The notes: generated by a model not told the origin, from the sequence alone. A stretch of DNA of 64,000 nt from Streptomyces sp. RerS4 (GCF_023515955.1 NZ_CP097322.1:7116501-7180500); one strand, 5' to 3'; positions 8,899 to 18,467 are shown, numbered from the stretch's first letter. Numbers and translations are program-made.

Positions 8899-9299
8899 CG
8901 TCAACTCCTTGAAGTGCGGCGAGAGCGCATGGGAGGGCAGAGAGCCGCTGCGACACGGCAGCGCTTTGCCTAAACCTGATCATTTCCGGACCATCTCTAG
9001 ATTCTTCGCCCACGAAGGCTTTACTCACCCCAACGGCCCATCGCGTTCACTACAGAAACGTCACTGAGCGTGGCGGCCGCGGTTGACGCGGGCGAAGCCC
9101 TCCGCGGCGAGCCCTGTCCGTTGCGGACGCCTGCGGGGGACGGCTCGGGCGGCGGGGTCTGTGTGGGTGACGCGCAGACCAGTCGTTTCCCGTGGTCGGC
9201 ACACTGTTTGGGAGGCCCTCGCGCGTACGCGTTGTCGTACGGCGTACACGTTTTCGGATGGCCCGCCGGTACGAACCGGAGCACGGCGAGCTTGGCCTC

Positions 9300-10110
9300 C
9301 CACGCCTCCTCGCACCTCCAGCTCCCAGGCCCGCAGCGCCTTGCGCTGCTGGTGCACCCACCACCCAGCGGGAACGCCTTCGTGACACCGACCTCGGTCT
9401 CGGTGTCTGGGGGACGGCGTAGAGGCCGGTGATCCCGTTCTCCGCCCGCCACCGCGGCAGAGCCTGGTATCCCTCCAGCCACACCAGGCTGTCCGGCCGT
9501 TAGGCCCGGGTGCGGAGGACCGCAGCGATGGTGGCGGCGTCGCGCGGGCTGAGAAGTGGAGCAGGGCCGACTCGGCCGCGGCGTCGGCGCCGTCCTCCTG
9601 GTCCTCGCCGTCACCCTTGCCGCCGGCCCCGACGATCCGAGCGTCCTCGTCGCACCGGAGGTGGACGGTGCGCTGCCCATGGGTGAGGGCGTGGGAGGCG
9701 AGTTGCTCGACCAGGCGCTCATCGTGGGAGCACAGGACCTGGAGGGCCGCTGCAAGGGGGCGGAAAGCCGGCGGAGGCGACCATGTCGGTCGGGTCCTCG
9801 CCCGGCTCCAGGAACACCGGCACGATGATGCGGGCGACCTTCGTGGAGCCGGGGAGCCGTCGCGGTTGAGCCGGAGCGCGCGGCCGACGTTCTGCACGAT
9901 CTCCACCTGGGAGCCGCGGGTGTCGGCGAAGCAGATGGCCTCCACGCCGCGCTCGCCGGTTGTTCGCGTCGATGCCGTTGGCGAACTGCCGCAGGACCTC
10001 GCGGCGCTCGGTGACAAGGTGGTCGCCGCACAGCCACGCGGACCACACCCGGTCCGGCGGGACGTGGCGGCCGGCCTCCAACTCGTAGAACTCCCTTCGA
10101 TCGACGTCTT
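9300..10110 (-). pseudogene. SF2 (DEAD-like) helicase with helicase-associated repeats, C-terminal relic
   Basis: Minus-strand pieces in three registers join into a helicase C-terminal domain: VWSAWLCGDHLVTERREVLR, then VEAICFADTRGSQVEIVQNV with GRALRLNRDG (motif VI-like), then VARIIVPVFLEPGEDPTDMV. Downstream are helicase-associated (HA) repeat signatures, WLEGYQALPRWRAENGITGL and WVHQQRKALRAWELE. At least three frameshifts separate these parts, and the N-terminal ATPase domain (Walker A/DEAD box) is missing. Such helicase-HA proteins are common in actinobacterial plasmids and chromosome arms. Confidence 0.7.
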
Positions 10111-10627
10111 CGGCAGCTTCTTCGCGGCCGCCAGATCGGCGTCGCTCAAAGCCGGCGACTGTGCGATCTCTCGCCTTCGTGACCGATCGGCGCCTGCTTT
10201 CGAGATGGCGTTCACTGTCATGGATGTGAGAGATCAGTGCGCTGCCGCTGTCACGGGGCGGTATATGTGCAGGTGGCAGGCTGACATGAAGCCGAGATAT
10301 CGCACCTGGTCCCGGCCGCGGACGCGAGCCCGGGAATGTGGTCGAGGGAACCGGCCCCGAAGCGGTCCGCGCTGCGCTGCGCGGGCCCATGGGTGCCGGA
10401 GCGGCGCGGGCCGGCGGACGGAGGCCCTAGGCCTGCTGCGCCGGCCGAGGGTGACCGCCGCCCCGGTCGGCCACCTGGCCTGCTGGTCGGCCTCGGCGGC
10501 GATTCCGAGTTCCCCGACGTCCACCCGGACCAGGCCGCCGCGCTTGCCCGCCGCGGGGACCTGGTGACAGGGCGGAGATGATCCAGGTCACCTTCGTGCG
10601 TTCGCTGTCACATCAAGGAGGACGCGC
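10111..10627. other. Stretch without a recognised gene
   Basis: About 500 bases between the helicase relic and the DUF6069 gene. A minus-strand reading ADRSRRREIAQSPALSDADL near 10190-10130 may be a remnant of another gene joined to the helicase. The remainder shows only GC-rich noise on both strands. Confidence 0.3.
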
Positions 10628-11080
10628 TCAATGGCGGCGACGGCTGAGCTGCAGGGTGAGCACGACCGCCACGCCGAGGGTGATGTGCATGAGAGAGAGG
10701 GCTGCGACGGTGCCGCCGTCGGAGTCGGACGACAGCGGGCCGGCGACCGAAAGCAGCGCCAGCCCACCGCCCACGTACTGCCCGATCCGCAGGAAGACGG
10801 GCTTCCACAGGGCCAGCAGGAGTGCCGCCCCCGTCCCGATGACCAGCGGGACGACAGAGGCGCCGATGACGCCCCCGACTCCGATCGGGTGCTCCTCGCC
10901 GCCGTCGACGACGAGGAGCGAGGCACCGGCCAGCTTGGCAGCGGCAAGAACGATCAGATTGACCACGACCGCACCGACCGCGCCGGTGGCCAGCGCCTTC
11001 CACCAGGTGAGGCCGGAACTGCGTACCGGGGGTGCGGCGGGCACGGCGGAGCCGGAGCTCTGAACGGTATTGCTGGACAT
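10628..11080 (-). CDS. DUF6069 family membrane protein
   Basis: 150-aa integral membrane protein with four predicted helices: LATGAVGAVVVNLIVLAAAK, GVIGASVVPLVIGTGAALLL, QYVGGGLALLSVAGPL, and LMHITLGVAVVLTLQL. It has a Ser/Pro-rich cytoplasmic N-terminus. The layout matches the small DUF6069 family found in Streptomyces, whose role is unknown. The ATG at 11080 has GGAGG 7 bases upstream, which decides it over the longer frame beginning at 11158. It stands alone with no obvious operon partner. Confidence 0.8.
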   Translation of the reverse strand: MSSNTVQSSGSAVPAAPPVRSSGLTWWKALATGAVGAVVVNLIVLAAAKLAGASLLVVDGGEEHPIGVGGVIGASVVPLVIGTGAALLLALWKPVFLRIGQYVGGGLALLSVAGPLSSDSDGGTVAALSLMHITLGVAVVLTLQLSRRRH

Positions 11081-12059
11081 GAGATTTCCTCCAATGCGTG
11101 AGGTGCTCCGCGCCTTACGGCCGGCGGCACACGAGGAAGCCTCCAACCTAAACCTCACCTGAGGTCAAGCCCTTTCTCGCCTGAGATCGAACCTGTCCCG
11201 GCCCTGCGAGGCCGGATCAGGAGGAGCGGGCTCCGCCAGTGCGGAGGATCCGGAAGCGAAGCACACCAGCCGCGCGCGATCAACGGCCCGACTTCGGCGA
11301 CGCCTTCTACACCCCGTGCGGCTGCGTGCACGCCCCCGGCGAGCCCTTTCCCCTCGGCCCCATCGCACTGCCGTTCAGACTCGGCGCGGGCGCCGACCAG
11401 TGCACGTTCACCCGCCGGCGCCCCCGCCGCAACGGCGGTTACGGGCCGCCGATCCCGGGCGCAGGACGTCGGCGTAGACCCGGGCCCGGACGCCGGGCTT
11501 ACCGGAATCGCGGCGTACCGGGCCGATGCCCGAGGTGGCCCAGCGTTCTTCCAGCGCGGCCATGACGGCCCCGGACGGCCCTCGTCCCCGCGGTGATGTC
11601 CAGCACCATCAGGCCAGGGCTCCGCGATGTGCTGCTCGTCGATCGGTTTCATCTCCTGTTCGACGAGACGGGCCGCAGGGCACGGTTCGGCGATAGACAC
11701 GGGATTCACCCGCACGTGCGCGAACCTGGGGCGTGGCGTCGGACGAACCACCTGTCCTGTCGCGCTCGGCTCGATGTCGCGCAGTCCGCTGATCGGGCCG
11801 GCTCACTACGGCTTCGATGTCACAGGAGAGGTACGTCCGCCCCGTGGGCGCGGGGCGGGTCGGCGCCGGGGCTCGGCCGGCCTCCGGAACCGCACCGGTT
11901 GGGGGCGAGGCCGCAGACTCCGGCAGGCGGGAGAGAGGGGCGGTACGGGCCCCGTGTCCCGCCGTTCGGCCCGGAAGCCGGCGGGCTGCTTGAGGGGGGG
12001 CGGGCGGCTCGGTGAGGGCGGGTTGCCGGATGGGGTGGTGGTGACCTGCCGTCACCACC
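11081..12059. other. About 980 bases without a recognised gene
   Basis: No frame gives a recognisable protein. A minus-strand reading MAALEERWATSGIGPVRRDS near 11560-11500 is protein-like but short. The bases 11820-12050 are extremely GC-rich with simple G runs. This is probably degenerate accessory DNA next to the recombinase relic. Confidence 0.35.
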
Positions 12060-12233
12060 CCGGCCGAGCAACCGCTTGAAGCCCGTCCGGTGCGGGGACG
12101 GAACGCGGCTGGAGGTCGCCGGGTCCTCATAGGCCGGGGCGCCGGCGGCGAGCAGCGAGGCCAAGGCGTGCTTCTGCCGGGCGTCGGTCTGCTTGTCCGT
12201 CGACTGCTGCCGCAGGTACAGCCGGTCAGCCAC
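12060..12233 (-). pseudogene. Serine recombinase (resolvase/invertase) N-terminal relic
   Basis: Starting at GTG 12233 the minus strand reads ADRLYLRQQSTDKQTDARQK, then HALASLLAAGAPAYEDPATS, then HRTGFKRLL. This resembles the N-terminal catalytic domain of a resolvase-type serine recombinase (YxRxST...DKQ, then the RxGFxRLL segment). After ~57 residues the frame loses all similarity; the rest of the catalytic domain and the DNA-binding part are absent. Its start overlaps the end of a small Cys-containing ORF. Confidence 0.55.
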
Positions 12234-12378
12234 GGTGGCCGCCCTCGTCGAGCGCGGTGAGGGTGCCGCCGATGAGCCGCTCGGCGGCGTCCGCCGCGTG
12301 GGCCCGGCAGGCGAGGAAGGAGGCCCCGGCCGCGTCGGTGACCTGGTGGGTCAGCGGTTCGCCGCACGGGGCGCTCAT
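12226..12378 (-). CDS. Small cysteine/histidine protein upstream of recombinase relic
   Basis: 50-aa ORF, MSAPCGEPLTHQVTDAAGAS followed by FLACRAHAADAAERL and ending LDEGGH. Two Cys and several His suggest a small metal-binding protein. It overlaps the GTG start of the recombinase relic by 8 bases, a typical co-translated mobile-element arrangement. I know no function. It could itself be a leftover of the same element. Confidence 0.4.
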   Translation of the reverse strand: MSAPCGEPLTHQVTDAAGASFLACRAHAADAAERLIGGTLTALDEGGHRG

Positions 12379-12676
12379 CCGGTCGTAGCCCCGGGAGCGG
12401 CTGCGGCCGGGCGCGGTGCACCAGGTCGTCCCGCCGCTGGAGCGCAGGGTGTTGCCGGCTTGGTAGACGGCTTCCCCGGGGCGGTTGCGGCGAGGCGCCG
12501 ACCGGACGGCCGCGCACCCCGAGCAGGAGGCCGGACGCGCCCTCGCCCCGGCAGACTCGGGCGAGTCTGCCGGGGCGAGCCGGACCACGGCGGTTCCCGT
12601 GCGGTCGTCAGGTTGTAGGTCCTGCCCCCGACGACCGCACGACGGCACAGAACGTCGCGGTCAGGCGGAGCTGGGG

Positions 12677-13126
12677 TCAGCGGACCTCGGTGACCCGGTG
12701 CTCCTTGCGGGCGCCACAGTTGGAGTTGTACACCTGCACGTGCACGTTGCTGATGCCCCCGCCCCAGTCGACGCAGTGGCCTTTGCCGTACACGTAGGCC
12801 GGGCCCGCGTACGACGTGTACCGGCCGTAGTCCTCGCCCCGCTCCCAGGTTTCGGGGACTTCGATCCAGAGGGCCATGTCCACGGCCGCACCCGGGTTGT
12901 TGCGGATGGTCGCGACGCAGTTCTTGCCGTTCGAGGCGTTGTACGTCAGGTAGACGGTGCCCAGCGAGCCGATGGCGGCCGAGTTCACGGTCTTGTAGGC
13001 GCTTCCGCAGACCTTCTGCGGCGTGGTGTTGGGCGCGGCGGTGGCGGGCGCCGCCAGCGCGGTCGTGGCCCCCAGAGCCAGGGCGGCGAATGCGGTGGTG
13101 GTAAGGACGGAACGGGTGAATTTCAT
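12677..13126 (-). CDS. Spore-associated protein A-like secreted protein
   Basis: 149-aa secreted protein. A signal peptide MKFTRSVLTTTAFAALALGA ends near ATAAPN. The mature part begins TPQKVCGSAYKTVNSAAIGS and contains LGTVYLTYNASNGKNCVATI, GRYTSYAGPAYVYGKGHCVD and a terminal KEHRVTEVR. This matches the spore-associated protein A family of Streptomyces. Four Cys probably form two disulfides. AGGGGG lies 4 bases before the ATG. The role at the spore or hyphal surface is not known in mechanism. Expression is likely developmental, but I see no diagnostic promoter. Confidence 0.85.
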   Translation of the reverse strand: MKFTRSVLTTTAFAALALGATTALAAPATAAPNTTPQKVCGSAYKTVNSAAIGSLGTVYLTYNASNGKNCVATIRNNPGAAVDMALWIEVPETWERGEDYGRYTSYAGPAYVYGKGHCVDWGGGISNVHVQVYNSNCGARKEHRVTEVR

Positions 13127-13571
13127 GTTTCCCCCTGTTGGTCATTGGAGTTGGTCACTCCTGCATGGTGTGACATGCAGGACGGCGGAACGGTTGCGCA
13201 TCGCCCGCAAAAGATGCGACCGCGCCGCCTCACCACCCCGTGGGACCCGGCACACGACTACGGCGCCGACCCGACGGCCCCGTGACGCCGGCGGGCGCTC
13301 CCGCGTCGGGCACGTTGCGGACGGGTCAGGGCCCGAGGTGATGCCCGTACGCGCGTCGGGGCGGTGCAGAAAGTGCAGAAGCCCTCGCGTCCCGGGAGCG
13401 CGGACGGACCCAGACGGGACCGGAGTCCTTCCCCGGGGGTGCCCCTGTGGGTTTCGTCAAGCGGTGGGTAACGTCCGCGAGGGTTGGCCGTTAGCCGGGG
13501 ACGCCCGGTGGCCAGGGGCAACGGCTTTGATCGTTGAGTCTGGCGTTGTGGAATCGAGGGAGTGGTGACGG
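13127..13571. other. Intergenic stretch, divergent promoters expected
   Basis: About 445 bases between the minus-strand spaA-like gene and the plus-strand Imm32-like gene. I see no gene in it. It must hold the promoters of both neighbours, but no clear -35/-10 pair or operator can be picked out by eye. Confidence 0.4.
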
Positions 13572-13967
13572 ATGAGGGTTTTGTTCTTTCCCGATGAAGG
13601 GGTGGACGTCTCGGGCGGCGCGGGGGAACTCGTCGTCCTGGTCCTTGCCCTCGTCGCGGGGAAGAGCAGCGTGGAAACCAGCGCCTCGGCTGAACCGAGC
13701 TTTGGGGGCACTGAACTGGCTTCGGTCGAGGTGGTAAGCACCAGCGGCCCGGGTGTCCACATCAAAGTTGACCCGGAGCGCAGAACTCTGCTCTTCGAGG
13801 GTGACCGACTGGGCTTGACGGCTCTCGCTGACGAACTTCGGTCGATTGCGGAGATGGACGACGGCGGGCACCAGCACATCGAGTACTTCCCGGATCACAA
13901 CTACCTTGCCGCTGGGTCAGTGGCCATGGTCGTAAACAGTCCTCATGGCGGCATGCCGACTCGATGA
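13572..13967 (+). CDS. Imm32-like orphan immunity protein, 3' end altered
   Basis: 131-aa protein. Residues ~55-118 (VHIKVDPERRTLLFEGDRLG, LTALADELRSIAEMDDGGHQ, HIEYFPDHNYLAAGSVAMVV) resemble the Imm32 family of polymorphic-toxin immunity proteins. No toxin gene is adjacent. The last ~8 residues (NSPHGGMPTR) fall inside the end of the IS110 relic, so the IS insertion seems to have replaced the natural C-terminus without breaking the domain. GGAG lies upstream of the ATG at a slightly long distance. Confidence 0.65.
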   Translation: MRVLFFPDEGVDVSGGAGELVVLVLALVAGKSSVETSASAEPSFGGTELASVEVVSTSGPGVHIKVDPERRTLLFEGDRLGLTALADELRSIAEMDDGGHQHIEYFPDHNYLAAGSVAMVVNSPHGGMPTR

Positions 13968-14740
13968 ACGACTGATGGCGGTGGCCGGCCGGGGTTCGTG
14001 GAAGGTTCCGTCGCGGAGCATGGCGAAGAGGACGTCGGCCTGGCGTCGGGCGAGGCAGAGCGGGGCCTGGGTGTGGTGCTTGCCCTGGGCGATCTTCTTG
14101 TCGTAGTGGGCCCGCGACGCCGGGTCGCCGAGGGCAGCGAACGCGGAGAGGAAGAAGGCCTGTTTGAGCTGCTTGTTTCCGCGTCGGGAGGGTTGTTCGC
14201 CTCGGATCGAGGAGCCCGAGCTCCGGGTCGGGGGGCGAGTCCGGCGTAGGCGGCGAGGTGGCCGGCGAGGAGCTCGCGCTGGTCCAGGACGGCGGTGAGC
14301 GAGGCTGCCAGGCTTGGGACGATCAGTGCGGCCGCCTCGGTTCCGGGAACGGTGACGGTCTGCTCGGTCAGGTCCGTGAAGATGTCCTCGACCAGCCGCT
14401 CGGCCATCCTCGGTTGCTTTGGCCGCAGCAGGTTGACCAGCCGCCGACGGCCCGCTTTGCGCATCCGAGCCGGGGAGCCGAACCGTTCCGGCAGGGCCAG
14501 GACGGCCGGGTGCTGCAGCCGCGGCCCCGGGACCCGCTCCAGCGAAGGATGGATCTGGGTCAGCAGGCCGTGCAGCCGGTTCGCGACCCGGGTGGCCTCG
14601 CCCGCCAGATCGTCGTCGAACCCGACGATCATCTCCGGCTCGGCGATCGTCTCGTCCTCGCCGTCGATCGCCCGCAGGGCGCCAAGAGGCCGGCTGGTCG
14701 ACGACGACCAGCACCGTTCCCTGGACGTCCCCGACCGTGA
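13920..14740 (-). pseudogene. IS110-family transposase relic
   Basis: The minus strand carries an N-terminal scrap GTVLVVVDQPAS (RuvC-like first strand), then, after a deletion, FDDDLAGEATRVANRLHGLL and VPGPRLQHPAVLALPERFGS. After a frameshift near 14210 follow GNKQLKQAFFLSAFAALGDP and RQADVLFAMLRDGTFHE at the C-terminus. This is the DEDD/transposase-20 layout of IS110 elements with an internal deletion and a frameshift. The element is dead. It abuts the Imm32-like gene at its 3' end and an IS982-type relic at its 5' end. Confidence 0.8.
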
Positions 14741-14799
14741 CCGTCCGGGACCAGGAGCGGTACACCCGCCACGACGCCCTTCCCCTCACGGCCGCCCGG

Positions 14800-15115
14800 C
14801 ACTGCCGTCGCTCGACCAGGAGGACCCGCGGAGCAGTTCGGCGGCCTTGCGCAGCCGCTTGTCATAGCCGGCTGCCGGGGCAGGCAGGGGACGAGATGTC
14901 GCAGGTGGGAGCGGGCGTGGCGGAGCCACCTGGCTTCGGAGGTGAAGCCGAGCATGGCCTGCGTCATTGCCGGCGTGACGAGTTCGGCGTCAGTGAGCTG
15001 CGGGGCGATCCCCAAGGTCGGACGCCACGGTCCCCACATACGGAGACGCCTTCGGCAGGTCGTCGGTCTTCACATAGAGTGCCGTCGCGAGGGTGTCCAG
15101 GTGGGTCGTCACAAA
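14800..15115 (-). pseudogene. IS982-type transposase N-terminal relic
   Basis: Minus strand: LDTLATALYVKTDDLPKASP, then in another register LTDAELVTPAMTQAMLGFTS with EARWLRHARSHLRHLVPCLP, then YDKRLRKAAELL. This is the N-terminal domain typical of IS982-group transposases (SDAELVTLAVxQALLGFxSEARWL). At least two frameshifts are present and the catalytic DDE part is missing, replaced by the IS110 fragment. Confidence 0.65.
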
Positions 15116-15215
15116 ACGGTCTTGGGCGTCCTCGTTTTCGTCTCCGTCGGCACCCGTTGGCTTCGAACGTCCGGTGAGCCCTGTCCGGTCACCGGTTCAC
15201 AGAAAGGACCGTGGC

Positions 15216-15758
15216 ATGTCCCGCGACCGTCTCATGCGCATCCACAGCGCCGAGTTCCAGGCCATGGCCGAGAGGGTCCTGCGGGTCACCGAGCTCACCT
15301 CCCGCCTGAACGTCCTGCCTTTCGACGACGAAGCGGGCAAGGCGGAACTGCTCGAAGAGATCCTTGGCAAGCCACTGCCGCCGAGAGTCACGATCTATCC
15401 GCCGTTCTACACGGACCACGGCCTGAACCTCGACCTCGCCGAGCGCGTCTTCATCAACCAGAACTGCACGTTCCTGGACTATGCCGGCATCCGACTCGGC
15501 GAGCGCGTGATGGTCGGACCGAAGGTTACGTTCATCACCAGCGGCCACCCGGTTGATCCCGAGGAACGGCGGCTGTACCTCACCGGCGCACCGATCAACG
15601 TGGCGGAGAATGTGTGGATCGGTGCCGGTGCCACGATCCTGCCCGGCGTCAGCATCGGCCGTGACGCCGTGGTTGCCGCCGGCGCGGTCGTGGCCGATGA
15701 CGTTCCGCCGGCCAGCTTGGTGACCGACAGCAAGGCCACCGTGCACCGAAAGTGGTGA
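15216..15758 (+). CDS. Sugar O-acetyltransferase (maltose O-acetyltransferase-like, LbH fold)
   Basis: 180-aa left-handed beta-helix acetyltransferase. An N-terminal MAC-type region (RLNVLPFDDEAGKAELLEEI) is followed by hexapeptide repeats (VFINQNCTFLDYAGIRLGER, VWIGAGATILPGVSIGRDAV). The catalytic-type His lies in TSGHPVDPEERR. It uses acetyl-CoA to acetylate a hydroxyl on a sugar or similar acceptor; the acceptor is unknown. The ATG at 15216 was chosen because the family N-terminus starts there and AAAGGA precedes it. Length is normal. It is a single gene between IS relics and a convergent regulator. Confidence 0.85.
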   Translation: MSRDRLMRIHSAEFQAMAERVLRVTELTSRLNVLPFDDEAGKAELLEEILGKPLPPRVTIYPPFYTDHGLNLDLAERVFINQNCTFLDYAGIRLGERVMVGPKVTFITSGHPVDPEERRLYLTGAPINVAENVWIGAGATILPGVSIGRDAVVAAGAVVADDVPPASLVTDSKATVHRKW

Positions 15759-15827
15759 CGGCCTCTGGCTCCAGTCCAGGGGTCAAGAGACCCTCCGCTC
15801 GCTTACCGACCCCTTGGAATTGATCAT

Positions 15828-16230
15828 CTAGCGCGCCGGAGCCCGCCGCCCCGCCTCCTGGGCGTCGAGCAGTTCGTCCCAGTGCTCTCGCGCCCACTCG
15901 CAGGCGGCGTCCAGCGGGCCCGGCAGTCCCCGGCCGAGCGGGGTGAGGGCGTACTCCCCCCGGCGCTCCGGGGGCTCGTGCTCCGTGCGCGGCAGGAAGC
16001 CGTCGCGTTCCAGCCCGCGCAGGGACTGGGTGAGGGACTTGGCGGTGATCCCGCGCAGCGCACCTTGAGCTCCGAGAAGCGGCGGGGCCGTCCTGGAGGC
16101 AGCGAAGGATCAGCGTGGCCCGCTTGTCGCCGATCCGGAACGGCACCAGGGGCGAGAGGCAGACCGGGTCGAACATCTCGGGATCGAGGGGTGGGAGCGT
16201 GAGCGGCGGCTTCTGCGTCGTGATCCACAC
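15828..16230 (-). pseudogene. HxlR-family regulator with two single-base losses
   Basis: The minus strand begins at GTG 16230 with a tail, then VCLSPLVPFRIGDKRATLIL and RCLQDGP. Within ~25 bases (16050-16095) two one-base deletions are needed to continue as RRFSELKVR and then GITAKSLTQSLRGLERDGFL, PRTEHEPPERRGEYALTPLG and REHWDELLDAQEAGRRAPAR. With both corrected, it is a full HxlR winged-helix repressor of usual length. The two shifts so close together mean a recent pseudogene or a sequencing error. HxlR proteins respond to quinones, aldehydes or redox stress. It may have controlled a divergent or neighbouring gene. Confidence 0.75.
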
Positions 16231-16320
16231 GGTAGGCCGGTATCCGGTCCAGGAGCAGCCGCTTCAACCCCAGCGCGCATCCCGCCGCGGTCGACGGCCC
16301 GGTCGGCGTCTCGTGGGCCA

Positions 16321-17544
16321 TCAGCCCGCGAGGTGGCGCAGTGCCACGGCCGTGTGGAGGGCCATCCCGGTGGCCATGGCGTTCTCGTCGAAGACGACGC
16401 GGTTGGAGTGGCAGTCCGGAGCGGCATCGGTGGCGGTGGCGGGTGGGCGGGCTCCGAGCAGGGCCATGGCGCCGGGGACGCGTTCGAGGACGTAGGAGAA
16501 GTCTTCGGATCCCATCACCGGGTCGGCCAGGTGGTGTACCGGGTCGGCGCCGAGGAGCTCTGTCGCGGTGTCGCGGACCGTGGTGGTGAAGGCCGGGTCG
16601 TTGAGGACCGGGGGGTAGCCGGGGGCGGGGTCGATGTCGGCTTCGGTGCTGTGCGCGGCGGCCACGTGGCGGGCCACCTGTTCGATCAGGGTGCGCATCC
16701 GCTGCCGGGTGGCGGGCGTCAGGGTGCGGCAGGTTCCGTACAGTTCCGCGGTCTCCGGGATGATGTTGGTGGCGGTGCCAGCCTGGATGCGGGTGATGGT
16801 GAGCACCGCCGGGTCGAAGACGCTGATCGTGCGCGTGACGGCGGTGTGCAGGGCCTGGACGATTTCGCAAGCGACGGGGACCGGGTCGAGGGCGAGGTGC
16901 GGGGCGGAGGCGTGTCCGCCGCGGCCTCGTACGGTGATGTGGATCAGGTCGGAGGCGGCGAACATCGGGCCGGGCCGCAGGTGCACGGTGCCGGTGGCGA
17001 AGCGGGTCATGACGTGCAGCGCGAAGGCCGCGTCCACGCCTTGCCCGTCCGGGGCGTCCAGGACGCCTTCCTCGATCATGCAGGGGGCGCCGCCCCCGCT
17101 TTCCTCGGCGGGCTGGAACATGAACACCACGCGCCCACTGAAGCCCGTGCTGCGGGCGCAGAGCAGGCGGGCGGCGCCAATGAGCATGGCGGTGTGCAGG
17201 TCGTGGCCGCACGCGTGCATGACTCCGGGTACCTGTGAGGCGTACTCCAGGCCGGTATCCTCCGCCAGGGGCAGGGCGTCCATGTCCGCGCGCAAAAGGA
17301 TGGTCCGGCCGGGGTGCGCGCCTTCCAGCGTCGCGGTCACCGAACTGAGCCGTCCCCCTGTGGTGACGTTCAGGGGCAGGCCGGACAGAGCCTCTAGGAC
17401 GGTTCGCTGCGTGTGGGGCAGGCTCAGACCCAGTTCCGGCATCCGGTGCAGGGCGCGGCGTACGCCGATGATGTCGGGCAGAAGGCTCTGCGCCTCGCCG
17501 AGCAGGGGGTGCGTGCCGGTCGGCTGGGCGGCGGAAGCGGACAT
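16321..17544 (-). CDS. M20 family amidohydrolase (hippurate/IAA-amino acid hydrolase-like)
   Basis: 407-aa di-metal peptidase of the M20D type. Metal and catalytic signatures are TILLRADMDALPLAED, VMHACGHDLHTAMLIGAARL and FQPAEESGGGAPCMIEEG, followed by the lid/dimerisation domain (HITVRGRGGHASAPHLALDP) and the C-terminal metal His region VMGSEDFSYVLERVPG. Members hydrolyse N-acyl or amino-acid conjugates. The ATG at 17544 with a GAGGAG-type RBS is preferred over an ORF start 35 codons upstream. Length matches the family and no damage is seen. It is upstream of the HxlR relic on the same strand, separated by ~90 bases. Confidence 0.88.
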   Translation of the reverse strand: MSASAAQPTGTHPLLGEAQSLLPDIIGVRRALHRMPELGLSLPHTQRTVLEALSGLPLNVTTGGRLSSVTATLEGAHPGRTILLRADMDALPLAEDTGLEYASQVPGVMHACGHDLHTAMLIGAARLLCARSTGFSGRVVFMFQPAEESGGGAPCMIEEGVLDAPDGQGVDAAFALHVMTRFATGTVHLRPGPMFAASDLIHITVRGRGGHASAPHLALDPVPVACEIVQALHTAVTRTISVFDPAVLTITRIQAGTATNIIPETAELYGTCRTLTPATRQRMRTLIEQVARHVAAAHSTEADIDPAPGYPPVLNDPAFTTTVRDTATELLGADPVHHLADPVMGSEDFSYVLERVPGAMALLGARPPATATDAAPDCHSNRVVFDENAMATGMALHTAVALRHLAG

Positions 17545-17746
17545 CCCTGCTCCTCGGTGCGGCTGATGGCGGCGTGCCCGTCCTCCACTGCCGCGGCGGA
17601 CCCGCCAACCCGGCGGTCGAAGCCGCCTGCGGCGGTCCTTCTCTGACACCCCTCACGTTAGCGGCGTTGCGGACCACCATGGGGGAGAGATCGGAACGGT
17701 GTCGTGACGACAGGTTGCCCACGTCAGCGTCGGAAGTGACCCCCAG

Positions 17747-18467
17747 ATGCGGATGTTGCATCTGCTGTCGGGATTCCAGATGTCGCAGGCCCTATACGTG
17801 GTGGCCAAACTAGACATTTGCACGATCCTCGCCCAGGGTCGGCGGACGGTCGGGGAATTGGCTGCTGAGGCGGGCGCGCATCCCGACGCACTGGGGCGGA
17901 TCATCCGTTCCCTCGCCACGCTGGGTGTCTTCCGCGTCGATGGCGACGACGTCGAGATTACGGAGCTGGGCGCGATTCTCGCCCATGGGCGACTGGCTCG
18001 CTTCGGCACAGCGCGCTCTACTTCATGGAGACGCACTACGCGGCCTTCGGGGACTTGCTGCACACCGCACGAACCGGCGAGGCGGCGGCCACGCACCACT
18101 ACGGTCAGCCGTTCTTCGACTGGATCTCCGCGGACGCGGGATGGTCCGAGAGCCAGAATCTCTGCTGCGCCGACATCACCCGCAGTCTGCGATCCGGGAC
18201 GTTCGACGGGTACCGCTTGCCGGAGGGCGCCGCGGTCGCGGACATCGGCGGCGCCGACGGCACGGTGCTCGCTTCTCTGCTGCGCGAGGAGCCGGATCGT
18301 CGGGGCATCGTGTTCGACTTCCCAAAAGTCGTGGCGGCAGCGGCGGGCACCGCGGACCAGCACGGACTGGGTGGCCGCCTCCGGAGCGTGGGCGGCAACT
18401 TCTTCGACAGCGTGCCGACGGCGGACGTCTACGTCCTGTCGTACGTTCTCCATGACCGGGATGACCT
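17747..18467 (+). pseudogene. O-methyltransferase 1, N-terminal two thirds
   Basis: Acetylserotonin/hydroxyneurosporene-type SAM O-methyltransferase. The N-terminal dimerisation/winged-helix part reads LLSGFQMSQALYVVAKLDIC and AGAHPDALGRIIRSLATLGV. A frameshift near 18015 leads into METHYAAFGDLLHTARTGEA and the SAM motif ADIGGADGTVLASLL, followed by [11 protein letters not shown]. There the similarity stops, at the point where a second methyltransferase begins on the opposite strand. The C-terminal part with the catalytic base is missing, so no activity is expected. Confidence 0.75.

Noticed and set aside
15824-17761. 645-codon minus-strand open frame
   Set aside because: It runs through the M20 amidohydrolase in another register and only its last part touches the HxlR gene. 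Composition is non-protein-like.
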